A stretch of DNA of 64,000 bases, from positions 58,715,501 through 58,779,500 of the forward strand of contig CM053810.1 of NCBI GenBank assembly GCA_028671895.1. Reading direction: 5' to 3'. The first letter of the stretch is position 1; every line of letters begins with the position of its first letter. Position numbers and translations under genes: made by a program. Shown here piece by piece: positions 38,885 through 50,286 of the stretch. The notes under the pieces were generated by a model. It ran no database searches, was not told the origin of the DNA, and worked only from the letters and a program-made list of their open reading frames with translations. This stretch comes from Oenanthe sinensis (Eukaryota > Streptophyta > Magnoliopsida > Apiales > Apiaceae).

Positions 38885-39715
38885 GCAATTAAATTGATGT
38901 TGAGGTGTTCTCGACTTTATTTGAATTTCAATATATAAATATATTATTTTATATCAATATTTTGGCATAATTAAAATATTTTCGATGTATTATTATATTA
39001 TTATATTTGTTGAAATTTAAACTCAAATCCTTTCTTAATAGAAAACAAATAAATATTATTATAATTATTCCATTTTTATTTATAAAATTAATCAAAATCT
39101 TTTAGGAAGTATTAGTTCTTACCTCTGAATTTTCCACATTTGAAACCAGGGAAACAATCGAGAATCACACAAATGCTCGACCATCCCAATCAAGATGCAT
39201 TAGAAAAAGAAAACTCGATTAGAAATGTCCAGCGAGGTTCTTGACTTGTAGGAGGTCCCGGGATAAAAATTTTAAATGCACTCCTAAATTATTTTCTTCC
39301 CCAACATAATTATAAAAAAATTATATGATATAACATCAGTTTATGGTAAATTGTTTCAAATTTTCACTTATTTTCACCAAATTTTTATAAAATTTGTTTG
39401 AAAAACCTACTTTTTCGATAACAAAATTATCCATAACTTCTATTTATTACTTTTCTAACTTATCAACGCGTTTCCTTTTTTCCTCTTTTCACATCCAAAT
39501 AATTGATTTTTAAGTAACATTATATAAATCAAAAATCAAACAATTGACTTATAAAGAAGTAATAATACCTGAAATATATAGATCGAATCCAAAATTCTCA
39601 CTAGAACTTTGAAAAAAAAATGAATTTTTACATCAAAATAAGGACATAATATATATGTCTATATGAGTATTGAGGCATAAAGTATAAGTTTAAAGATAAA
39701 GTTTTACCTGATTAT
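38885..39715. other. AT-rich intergenic DNA
   Basis: No gene or delimited element is seen. A short stretch at 39248-39290 (GGTCCCGGGATAAAAATTTT) resembles one at 16523-16550, suggesting a shared but unidentified repeat. Confidence 0.5.
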
Positions 39716-40000
39716 GGCTTTGTTTGGCGGTTAGCGGTTAGCTGGAGCGGATTGAATTAGTTGTTTTGATTAACTGATTTGAATAACTGTTTTGACTAAT
39801 GGATTGAATCAGCTGTTTTAAAAAAAATTGTTTGTTATAAGCTGTTTGAATTAGCTGTTAATATTTAAACTACGCACATGACAAATATCTAATGTAAAAA
39901 ACTCTTAGTCTTTTCACCTCGATAGGATTCACTTGGTCAAATCTCTAACTTACCTCAATCCTCTCATTTTCACTAAAATCTCTAACTTCCAAACAGGGCC
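39716..40000. mobile_element. MITE with GGCxxTGTTTGG ends, 285 bp
   Basis: The left end is GGCTTTGTTTGGCGGTTAG and the right end, reverse complemented, is GGCCCTGTTTGGAAGTTAG. The flanks repeat TAT (39713-39715 and 40001-40003), a 3-bp duplication as left by PIF/Harbinger Tourist-type elements, although TAT is not the usual TAA/TTA. Internal GATTGAATTAGTTGTTTTGA-like units repeat several times. No coding capacity. Confidence 0.6.
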
Positions 40001-40600
40001 TATGTCTTTTCAATCCTGGCACAATCCTCCCACTAATTCTAAAATAGTATATTCGTAATATTTTGATATAATATAAATAAACGGTTCAACTCTATTTTTT
40101 TAATAATGAATTATCTAATTTTTAGAATACATACATATATGATATATATATACATATGTAATTAATACTTATTTTAATTTAATAATATATATATATATAT
40201 TTAAAATTATTAATTTATATGTTGGGAAAATTAGTGGTTTATAATTTTTTAACTAAATAATATATATATAATAATAATAATCTTTTTTTTAAATGTGTAC
40301 CTAAAATTCTTGGTCCTCGGGCGGTCGTCTCCCTCCCCTTCAGGGCGGCCTGGAAATGTCCCACGACCACTCTTTTTCGTATATATATTTTCTAGTTCGG
40401 ATATATTACTTTATTTTATGTAAAAATTTTAACATTGTGCTGTATCGAGCTCAATTTTAGTGTGTGTATATTTAATATGTTAAAATTTTAAATAAATTAT
40501 AATTAAGCTAAGAAATTTATTTGAATTTAGTTTATTAAACAAATTATTCGCGAACAATTTGTAAACATATTTGACCCAACTTTGGCATCTAAATTTACTA
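40001..40600. other. AT-rich intergenic DNA
   Basis: The segment is mostly AT simple sequence including TA runs at 40187-40200. A GC-rich island at 40315-40375 contains TTCAGGGCGGCCTGG, which resembles a common hAT MITE terminus, but no partner end was found. Confidence 0.4.
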
Positions 40601-40819
40601 TGGGGTAGCTTAAATTTAAAATAAGTAACTTATTTTAAATTTTTTTTTACATATTTTCAAAAAAAAATTTTGATACATATCTATTTTAGAATTTTAAAAC
40701 CAAATATGATTTCCAAAACTGAAAATAAGTTACTTATTTTCAGGAAAATACATACATACTAACTTTTTCTGGAAATAAGCACTTATTTCCAGAAAAAAAA
40801 TTAAGCCAAACAGGCTCTA
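40601..40819. repeat. Foldback repeat, copy 1 of a family shared with 63702-63918
   Basis: The right end is a GCCAAACAGGCTC terminus. The body holds ATAAGTTACTTATTTTCAGG, AAAATACATACATAC and GGAAATAAGCACTTATTTCC, which recur with small changes at 63702-63918. The left terminus is shortened. The block AAATAAGTAACTTATTTTAAA near the left end is the inverse of the internal one, so the DNA can fold. No coding capacity. Confidence 0.65.
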
Positions 40820-41472
40820 TGTTTTATATTAATTTAAAATTAAGCATATAAAGATCTTTAATTAACCAGACTATAATATCAATAAATTAATTTCACAAAA
40901 TTAATAATTTTACATTTTTAGCTTAATAAAGATAGTGTAATTTGCAAATATTTAATTGCATATTTCTTTTTCCTTAACTTATCTAACAAACAATTCTAAA
41001 TAGTATATTGTAATTTAATTATTAAAAAAAAAACTAGTATTGCAAGATAATTTCATATTTGAGTTTAGTTTAGTAAATTATAGATCAATTTGATATAATG
41101 AAACTTGTTTTTTTTTACATGAATATAATGAAACTTGTTTTGTTTTCAAAAGTTATATTAATTAAATTTGGTTTATATTTAAACATTATTAATTTATAAT
41201 TATACAAATTTATTAATTCTTTCTTATAATGGATTTATTAAAGTTTTCTATGATATTTAAAAAATTATTTTAATTTCAAATTATTAATTTATTAGTCAAA
41301 ATTTAGGACTAAAGTTACGCGTGAGAAAATAATAAAAAGAAAGGAGGAAAAAAATGAACAATCCCGATCACGGGCTTAATTATTGTTGCCGCAACTTTAA
41401 CCTAAAACAGAAGAAAAATCTAAAATGCAGCCCATCTAATAAGTATCATGTCCAACTAGAGCTAAGCCGTGG

Positions 41473-41880
41473 TTGATAATTGAAAAAAATGACAAAAATA
41501 TCATTTTTTTAGACTAAGGGATAAGAACATCAGTTCAGAAAATATTGGTTAAAAATATCAGTGGGATACGTATTTTTCATTTAAGTATTCCAATTTTATT
41601 TTATTTTAAAAAAATTGAAAGTTTGTTTTAAAATAAAAAATTAAAAATCGTGTATGATACTGAAATGTGTATCACTTTTTGAACAAGATAATACGCATGT
41701 CAAAGATGCGTATCACATATTTTTTTCCTTTATTTTTGATTTTTTATGTGATAACCATTTGTCAAATACATATTAAAGATGTCAAATATGTATCTCAATA
41801 ATATTTTTGATCAAAATTTTCATAACTGTTATTTCCGTTAATTTTTCTCTAAAAAGAGGTATTTTTGACCATCACCAACC
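41473..41880. repeat. Candidate foldback element
   Basis: The left part (GTGGTTGATAATTGAAAAAA, ACAAAAATATC, TTTTTTTAGA) and the reverse complement of the right part (TGGTTGGTGATGGTCAAAAA, TACCTCTTTTTAGA) are similar over about 45 bp. Several internal copies of GATACGCAT or GATACG(T)ATTT occur. No target duplication was found. Confidence 0.4.
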
Positions 41881-42604
41881 AGAGGCGTGCAAATATTATA
41901 CAAGTTCAGTTCCGGATCTCTCGGGAATACATCGAGTCATTGAGTTGACTCTCAAGTCTTCATGCTTCTAATTTGAACCAACTTCATACTATATCATTTG
42001 ATTATCATTTTTAAAAAAAATAATGCATATTAAAAATATTAGTTATATAATATTTTTTCATATTTAATATATTTATTATACTAATTTTATGTGTAATTGA
42101 AATAAAATTTATATTAAAAATAATAAAATAAATTTAAAATATTTTATATTAAAAATAGGAATAAATTACTATTACAAGATACTCATAATAAATTTTTTCG
42201 TTCTTTTAGGGTGGAGGGAGTACTATTTTACCTTTCTTTATTTTCTTGTCATCAGCTTCATAGCATATATGTCCAAAAAGCAATGAAATGGCAGCAGGCA
42301 GTAGCTAATATTCTTGCAAGTGATGGTGTAATATCCTGTTATTTTATTATTATTAGTAAATAGTAAATTTTAGATTATATATTTACTAATTAGAAGATTC
42401 TAGAAATAATATTTTGTGTTAGTATCTAAATAATGGAAGGTGTAGAAATTTTAAATTAATTAATAGCTCCTTAACTTTAGTTTTAATGGGGGTGTAATTA
42501 TTTTTTAATTTTGGAATTACTTGGATAGGACTTTAAAATTTTAAGAGAGAATAGAGTAAATCTTGACATACATACCTATACACTACTAATGCACCACCTA
42601 AAAT

Positions 42605-43175
42605 TAGGGCTGAAAATGAATCCGAATAATTCGGATTCGTACCCGAATTCGACTCGTTAAAAATGAATATAATTCGTATACGTATAAAAATGAGCGAATT
42701 CGAATCTTATTTTATAATTCGAACGAATACCGAGTCAGATCTTACCATTATGATATTCAGTCATGTTTATTTTGAGTAATTCGAATAATTTTATAGTACT
42801 CGAATACATATTCATTATACGTATTCGACTTGAATTCGTATGTTGCATATATTAATATATACAATATATAATATTTATATTAAAATAATACTCTACTATG
42901 TGATCACATTTTAATTTTTAGTGAATTTTATTCGAGTATTCTTAATTTTATAAAATTACTATATATGAATTCGAATACACTAAAATGAGTAATTCGGTAT
43001 TTATTCGAGTCGAACCGAATCAAATACGAATATTAATATTCGAACTCGAGTCGAATCTGAACAAAATATTAAAATTTTAATTCGAATCTGGACTGAATCT
43101 AAACGAATAATTATAAATTCGAGCCAAATATAATCATACTGCTATTCGTATTTATTCAACTCGATTTCACCACTA
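42605..43175. mobile_element. hAT-type MITE, 571 bp, ATTCG-rich
   Basis: The ends TAGGGCTGAAAAT and, inverted from the right, TAGTGGTGAAATC are flanked by CCTAAAAT (42597-42604) and CATAAAAT (43176-43183), an 8-bp duplication with one mismatch. The body is built of ATTCG, CGAAT and CGAGT motifs at short intervals on both strands and is largely self-complementary. It has no reading frame of note. The design is that of the elements at 6345 and 60606, with a different motif. Confidence 0.75.
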
Positions 43176-43567
43176 CATAAAATTTAGGAACGGAATAAGC
43201 CTATTTTTTTTTTTTAATATTTTCGGCTATCATCCTTTTTTAACTTAACTGCTCGTATTTGCTTGGACTTGAAGTTTAAGAGAAAAATACTACTCTATCA
43301 AAATTGCTATAAAAATTATACTTTTCATACGAGATCTCAAGTAATATGTTAGAATAATAGTGATTAACTTATAACAGTTTATTGTATATTAAATAATAAT
43401 AACATGACTGGTCAGTATTTTTTTTTAAAATGTAATATATTATATAAATATATGTTAAAAATATTTACAGAATATTCAAATTTTTTACCGAACATAATTA
43501 TATTGTAAACAATATATTATGCAAAATGTTATTATAATTTTAATTTATATCATAATCCGCCTTTTTT

Positions 43568-43993
43568 GTGTTAAAAAAGGACACAATATTAGTGGTAGTG
43601 GATAAACTCACTAAATATTGTCATTTGTTGACTCTGTCACGGCCTTATACTGCTTCAACAGTGGCCCAAGCTGTGCTGGATAATGTGATTAAATTGCATG
43701 GGGTACCCAATGCAATAATTTCTGTCAGGGACCCCGTTTTTGTTAGTAAGTTCTGGGAAGAACTTTTTCAAGCCATGGCGACTAAGATTAAGCTCAGCAC
43801 AGCATATCACCCTCAAACGGACGGCCATTATGAACCATCGGCTGAACCAGTAGGGATTCTTGAAAGGAGATTGATCAAGAAAGGTAACAGAGCTGCTACT
43901 ATGGTGCTAATTCAATGGAGTAATGGAACACCTGCTGAAGCAGCCACGGGAAGATTCATTCCAAGAAGTGGGGAGTTGTCACAATTCCTCTAG
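43568..43993 (+). pseudogene. Ty3/gypsy integrase fragment, internally deleted
   Basis: The frame keeps the start of an integrase core (ILVVVDKLTKYCHLLTLS, TVAQAVLDNVIKLHG, FWEELFQAM, LSTAYHPQTDG). Soon after TDG it jumps to a C-terminal module (EPVGILERRLIKKGNRA, VLIQWSNGTPAEAAT) that normally lies far downstream in chromodomain-bearing plant gypsy elements, so the part between is deleted. In the motif usually written SDRD the text reads SVRD, which removes the second catalytic aspartate. No long terminal repeats or polymerase domains are nearby. The ATG-less start shows it is a remnant. Confidence 0.85.
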
Positions 43994-44267
43994 GTTTTAT
44001 TAATTAAGTCAGGGAATTAGTATTAATCTAACATGGGCAGGAGAGTAATTAGTTGTTTAAGATAGAAATCATTGGCACGTGAGTTGGTAGTGGGAGTTGT
44101 TATGCCACCTGGCAGAGCTCATTTGGTGAAGGAAATGAAAAAGTATGTTTGTTTTTATCTTCTTTTACCTGCACCTTTAATTCTAGCTATGATTTATGTT
44201 TTATGTGTTTTTAGATTAAAATAACACCTTAGGGAACAAGTTGTGACATCGCCAAAATTTAAGGGAT
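43994..44267. other. Spacer between gypsy remnant and kinase fragment
   Basis: The first part may still be retrotransposon 3' sequence. No long terminal repeat or exon was identified. A possible intron-like T-rich stretch at 44150-44215 precedes the kinase fragment. Confidence 0.35.
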
Positions 44268-45044
44268 TATATTCATCATGTTAACATTGTGAGACTCGTC
44301 AGCGTTGAGGGTTCAAAGCGTGCTCTCGTTTACGAGTACATGCCTAATGGTTCTCTTGATAAATATATTTTCGGAGGAGGAGGTGGAGGTGGAGAAGGAA
44401 CAACTACTTTGAGTTGTGAAAAGATTTATGAGATTTCCTGCAAAGTAGCATGTGGCATTGAGTATCTGCATCGAGGCTGTGAGGTGCAAATCTTGCATTT
44501 TGATATCAAGCCTTATAACATCCTCCTCGATGAAAATTTCAATCCAAAAATCTCCGATTTTGGCCTTGCAAAATTACGTGCAACTGATGATAGCATTGTG
44601 ACTATGACTGCAGCTAGGGGAACAATGGGTTACATGGCCCCAGAATTATTTTACAAAAATATTGGAGGTGTTTCTCACAAGGCTGATGTTTATAGCTTCG
44701 GGATGTTGTTAATGGAAATGGCGGGAAAAAGAAGAAATTTGAATCCATTTGTGGATCAAACTAGCCAAATATACTTCCCTACATGGATCTATGACCAAAT
44801 TAGAGAAGGGAATGAAATAGAAATGGAAGATGCGTCTGAAAATGAGGAGTTGGTAAAGAAGATGATTGTGGTAGCCATGTGGTGTATACAAATGAAGCCA
44901 ACTGAGCGTCCTTCAATGAACAAAGTTATTGAAATGCTTGAAGGAGACCTCAAACTTTTGGTGATGCCTCCAAAACCTTTAATTTGTCCACACGAAGCGC
45001 CACCGATCGAGGATCAAGAACTCAATCAAAATTCTTCAAACTGA
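44268..45044 (+). pseudogene. LRK10-like receptor kinase, C-terminal two-thirds of kinase domain
   Basis: Homology begins at IHHVNIVRLVSVEGSKRAL and runs without stop to the TGA at 45042-45044. Present are YEYMPNGSLDKYIF, a seven-glycine insert, IEYLHRGCEVQILHFDIKP, the catalytic loop aspartate, NPKISDFGLAKL, an activation segment with ARGTMGYMAPELF, SFGMLLMEMAGKR and MWCIQMKPTERPSMNKVIEM. Missing are the signal peptide, ectodomain, membrane segment, glycine-rich loop, the ATP-binding lysine and the alpha-C glutamate, and no ATG starts the frame. Subdomains VI to XI are intact, so truncation seems recent or the rest lies in unrecognised exons. It faces opposite to the two other kinase remnants and directly follows a gypsy fragment. 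Confidence 0.82.
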
Positions 45045-45492
45045 TGTATGTATTATACATACATGAGTCAGCCTCTACCGCGAATGACTTAAAACGGTCA
45101 TCCTCTTTCAACAAAAGTGAACATGTCCTATTAAATAAACACTGTTATGGGAAAAAAAAGTTGGCTCCGTTCATTCATGAATTACTTTCTTAACATTCAT
45201 GAATTACTTTCTAAACTTTTACCATGTGAGAGATTTATAATCGATCCGATATTTTCATGTATAACTGAGTTAATTCAGTTCACTTAATTTCAAACACAAC
45301 AGGTACAATGTCATCAGTTCTCTTCTACTTGTAACGCTTAATGTTTTGTTCCACGGTGAGGTGATGGTAAAGTAGTTGAAAAGAGTAAAAGCCTGGCTGG
45401 CTTTCTAGCTTTCTTAACTTAAAAGAGTGAACTTGGAAGTTGGAATCTATCAATATCCCATATTACCACGGTGCTAGAGTATAAGTAATTTA

Positions 45493-45807
45493 GAGCATCT
45501 CCGAGGGCAAATCCTATTTTGGTTCTCTAAAATATAATAAAATAATGATTACCTGAGATATAGGAAACTAAAAAGTTGTTTTACTCCAATGATATTCCCT
45601 ATAATTTAAAAATTAATATTTATTCAATATTTTAGGTAATATAGGTAAGGAGTGGGATGATTGGAGTAGATATATGTTGAATTGTAGGGAAGAAAAGATG
45701 ATGCGGCATTACAAGGATGCATATGAGGCATCCCCAAAAGCTCTTTCTCTCACCTATAATTTTTTGGTAAGGACTAATATTGGTAAGGATGAGCCTCGGA
45801 GATGCTC
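45493..45807. mobile_element. Tourist-type MITE, 315 bp
   Basis: The ends GAGCATCTCCGAGGGC and, from the right, GAGCATCTCCGAGGCTC are inverted repeats flanked by TTA (45490-45492 and 45808-45810), the usual PIF/Harbinger target duplication. There is no coding capacity. It lies between the kinase fragment and the PP1 gene. Confidence 0.85.
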
Positions 45808-45810
45808 TTA

Positions 45811-46378
45811 CAAAAGAAAATGCTTCAACAAGACATTTGCACAGTTATAATCAAGTTTCCCCATATGTATATCATTTTTTAAAATTAGAAAGATATACAT
45901 AAGCAAAGCCACATGTTTAAAATATATAGCATATTACCTCCGAAAGAGAAATTTATAATTGATTACAAAACCTAACGGTAGAATACATATATATACATAA
46001 TACTATTAGCATAAACCAGTACTGCAGTATATAAGATAAAGTATTTAGAAAGAAGACTGAATCGCGGTCTTTTCTTATAGTATGCAGCATAATATTGTTT
46101 AAAGTACTCAAGTGATATGTAGTCGGTAGTTCACTTAATGATAATAGCTAGCAGCACATGGAAAGTGAACTATCAATCTTGCATAGTCTTACAGTTACAG
46201 TACGGCATGGATTTAATGAGAAACTTAATTTAAAACTTTCATAAGGCTTCAGGTACAAGTAATTCCAATATAGAATAACTGGAAAATAGATATGAACTAA
46301 TTGTTAATGAGCACATCTTCATCCCGTACACTGCTGAGCTTATATTGAAAAAAATTGGAAGGTCACATTATTTACCTA
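45811..46378. other. PP1 3' flank
   Basis: AT-rich DNA, probably including the minus-strand 3' untranslated region of the PP1 gene. No other feature is seen. Confidence 0.5.
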
Positions 46379-47353
46379 TTACATCTTAGTAGACATCGTG
46401 AACTTGTTCTTTTTCACAGCTGGCTTGAGAATTTGGAAAGAGCACATCAAATTTCCATCTATGCTCATCATTGCACCAGCATTATCAAATTCACCACAGT
46501 AATTTGGAGCAGAAAATATGGTGACAAGCTGCCTCTCAGCAAAGAATTCATAACCATCCTCCACAACCTGTATACAAACAATATATCAGTAACAAAAAAA
46601 ACAGTTAGTTAGGGCAAAAGAAAGTAGAAACATATAGGTAAACCTGATGAGCACGACAAACAAGGTCCAAGTCATGCTTTGCTAAGAACTCCGCCACCTT
46701 ATCAGGGCCAAAGGTAAATGAAACTCCTCGATCATTCATTCCCCATCCCTTGACATCGCCACTTGGATCTGACCAGAGTAAATCACAAAGCAAACCCGTG
46801 TCTGGTATAGCAGTCGGCCGCGGTAAGTTTCTTATTTGATCCAAGTTCACAAGATCAGGAGAAAGGCCCCCATGCATGCATAATATTTTATCATCTATAA
46901 GAGCCGCTACTGGAAGACAATTAAAACAGTCAGTGAAGGTTTTCCATAGTTTCACACTAAAACGTCGCTTACATTCATCATAAAATCCATAAATCCTGTT
47001 GATAGAGGCACATTCATGGTTTCCCCTGAGAAGGAAAAAGTTTTCTGGATATTTGATTTTGTAAGCGAGCAAGAGGCATATAGTTTCCAAGCTCTGCTTT
47101 CCACGATCTACATAATCTCCTAAAAAAAGATAATTTGCTTGAGGAGGAAAACCACCATATTCGAAGAGCCGTAATAAATCACTATACTGGCCATGAATAT
47201 CCCCTGAGGTATAAACCACAAAGATTGCATAATAAGGATACAGAGGCAACAGAAATTCAAAGAACCGAAAATGTTTTACAGAAAACCCGACATTTTCTCT
47301 AATGTTTAATCAGACAGCTGACCCTTAACAGTTCCAAATACATAACTGGGTTC

Positions 47354-47386
<33 letters not shown>

Positions 47387-49538
47387 TGTTTAAGGTGACG
47401 TACTTTCTTGAACAAAATACAAAACAAAACTAAATATCAGCCACGTTCTCTTGCAAATTTTAAGTATTGTGGTTTGAACTTCATTATATTCCACAAAATC
47501 ATTAAGTTATAATCACAAAACATATTCGACAAAATTGTTGTAGTCATAAAATAGCATCATCGCGATAAATGCTATGGCACACTACGTCTTAGAAAACCAC
47601 AAGATGAATGAAAATAATTTGGCCAGGTTTGGTCAGGCGACATATCCTCATATGAAACTAACCAAAACATTTTTATACTTTGTTTTCGACTTCTCACTTT
47701 AGTATATTCTTATTCAGTTTTCCTTTTATCTAAAGCATTGATGGTTCTTATTGTATTTATGATTATTACAACTTGGGAAATTATATTCAGGCACACAGTT
47801 CTTAAGTGTGCAAGCATATGATAACATGTACTAATAGCACATAAAAACAGCATTTGATTCTGAGATACTGGTACTAGATAATACGGAATCTTCATGTACT
47901 ATTTGACCCTTATATTAATCTCTACATCATAGCAACCACATGGATTCCCTCATACATGTACTAAGGTCATAAAAAGTGATAATCATACGTGCTTCACATG
48001 AAAGCCAAAGAAAAAATGTATGAGGACCATATAGGGAAAAGACTACAGTTAATAGTTAGAACCAATACTACATCATAACTTACCTTTTAATCATATAGAC
48101 ATAAAATCCATTCTAAAATTGTAATGGGGCCGGTAACCAAACTATCTATTAATTGTAGTTTCCTCTTTGTTTAAAGGTGTCTTGCTGCTTACCAGAACTC
48201 AGATGAATCACTACATGAACCTTTTTCAGATATAGCAAAAGTGACTGTTCCAATTGACCAATTCAATCAGTATCCCATTACTTCATAAAATTAAGATACA
48301 GTAGCAATGACTGACTATGCAAGTTAATTAGATAAGATCACAACACACTTACCAGTCTACAAGTACACAGCTTCTATTTCAATTTTCACACATCAGCGAC
48401 AATAATAAAGAGAATAAGACCCACATATATATTTGGCAAGCAACCCCAATCCATACTTTATACTATTCCAAGCTTTTACTACATTAGATGCTGCTCTAAA
48501 CAATTACATGGACCCTATTGTTTGAGCATCTTCCAGGACCATATCCTTTGTCTGAGATGGTGGGAAGTGGAATATGGACAAAACTTGGCTTCTATATAGA
48601 TCTTTGTAGGCAATTCTAAACAATCGCAATAAATAATACAAAAATTAAGGATTCCGTTCTGGAGTAGATACCAATAACATATTAACTACCATCCGATATT
48701 AGATGGATAGGGAAATGCTTCACTGATCTAAACGTACACAATTTCCCACTTAAAGATTTTAAAATCACTTATTTACTGTGCTTTATCAGGACTCAGAAGA
48801 GTGTAGAATTCCAAAGCCACATTAGTATTCAATCTTCTTCTAGTGCACCCTACCTTCTCTTTGGCCATGAAAGAAGAAAAATCATTTGGCTTTTGTAAAT
48901 CACAACTGACTTTTGTTTAAGATATAAATTACAACTACCTTGTATTATTAAAAGTGGGAAAAAAAACTAAAACTTGAATCGCTAATCAGTGCTAAAGTAG
49001 TCAAAACAAACAAGTCTCCGCAAACAAATTCTTCAAATCTGACATGCATTAAACCAAAAATACAATTACAAAACCCCTACAAATTTCAAATACCCAAAAC
49101 AAGTAGCACATTGTAACTTCAAATATCAAGATTCCCTTTTTCTTCTTGATTAAGGTCCAGTAACACTAACATGTTGCTCAATCATAAATTAACAAAAATT
49201 CCAACAAACCCACTTTCAAAATCATAAATTTAAACATAAAGCACAAACCATTAACCTTTAATTCACAAAAACCAAGAAAATCAATCCAAAAGCAAGAACA
49301 GTCAAATAAAAGTAAACTAACAACAACCCTAGAAACAAGTCAAAAGGGGTTGATATATACCACAAATCTTGATGGGTGCTTCAAGTTCAAGAAGATTAGG
49401 CTGGTTAAAGAAGATATCACGAGCTGTTGCACAAAGCTGTTTGATTTCGGACTCTGAAAGCTGAACGGGTTTACCCGGTTTGGATGATCGGACCTCAATT
49501 AGCCTTTCAATTAGCTTATCTACTGCTACACCATCCAT
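46379..49538 (-). CDS. TOPP: Serine/threonine protein phosphatase PP1 catalytic subunit
   Basis: Three exons on the minus strand, 49538-49361, 47203-46644 and 46567-46379, join to 927 nt (308 residues); introns are GT-AG. PP1 removes phosphate from serine and threonine with a two-metal centre, and partner subunits direct it. The metal and catalytic motifs are all there: GDIHGQY, GDYVDRG, RGNHECASINRIYGFYDEC, CMHGGLSPDL, LLWSDPSGD and RAHQVVEDGYEFF, then the toxin-sensitive loop APNYCGEFDNAGAMM. GDIHG is interrupted by intron 1 (phase 1). The N-terminus (MDGVAVDKLIERLIEVRSSK) and the short basic tail (KKNKFTMSTKM) are plant-type; the animal C-terminal TPPR regulatory site is absent. Intron 1 is 2.2 kb and starts with no repeat; a GT/GA microsatellite lies at 47352-47386. 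Paralogue number cannot be decided. Confidence 0.96.
47352..47386. repeat. (GT)n(GA)n compound microsatellite in PP1 intron 1
   Basis: About ten GT units run into about seven GA units, just upstream (in gene sense) of exon 2. No function is inferred. Confidence 0.9.
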
Positions 49539-49636
49539 TTTAACACTAATAAACCCAAACCCCTAATCTTTCTTCATACATATATAATTATATCATGCAA
49601 GTGAGATGTAAAGAAAATATTTTTATTTTTATGAAT

Positions 49637-49671
<35 letters not shown>

Positions 49672-50286
49672 TATATATACACAGTGGGTAGTCTCGTGCT
49701 GGTCAAATACTGTTACTCTGTTAGTAGTGTACGCATGACTGTAGTAGTTTGTACGTATTCAAATGAAAGCGACTGCTGAAACTTCAAAGTGGCCCAATTC
49801 ATTATTATTTTTTATTAATTGTTTTTTGTAATATTAGTATTAATTTAACTGAACCTGGTTCCCAACTTGATCTGACGTCGTATAGCATTACTTGGGTACA
49901 CATGTTTTGAAATAAAGAAACATGAAAGCGATGTTTAACAGTTTTTTCTCTTTTATAAAGATTACTATTAAACAAATGTAGTGGTACTTCTGTTTATTTT
50001 GCAATTTGGAGAAGAAAAAGAAGAGGGGAAGTGAAATCGAACAAAGTAGATCTCTCCGATATAATTGATGCAACAGTTGTTTTTAAGATGCAAAACAGTT
50101 ACAATTACATTACATTTGAAATATGATTAGCTGGGTGCATATGCCCTTTTAGCTATACATGAAACAATGTGATGTTAGTGCAACTATTACTATTTTAACT
50201 CTTACATACATTATGACCCAGCAGCAATAACTGATACATCAAGTAATACAATCGTGGAGCTCATCCTTCATGGGGAGGAGTATTTC
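49539..50286. other. Intergenic region between PP1 start and carrier stop
   Basis: It contains the PP1 promoter and, from about 50100, the 3' untranslated region of the carrier gene. A (TA)n run lies at 49641-49667. No further gene is seen. Confidence 0.6.

Noticed and set aside
40315..40375. GC-rich stretch resembling a CAGGGCCGGCC hAT terminus
   Set aside because: The match is imperfect and no partner end or 8-bp duplication was seen.
42205..42225. Stowaway-like right end (GGTGGAGGGAGTA)
   Set aside because: No inverted left end or TA-bounded hairpin could be found upstream within a MITE's length.
44289..44291. Start codon for the third kinase at 44289
   Set aside because: The codon is GTG and homology extends upstream of it; the frame is an N-terminally truncated fragment.
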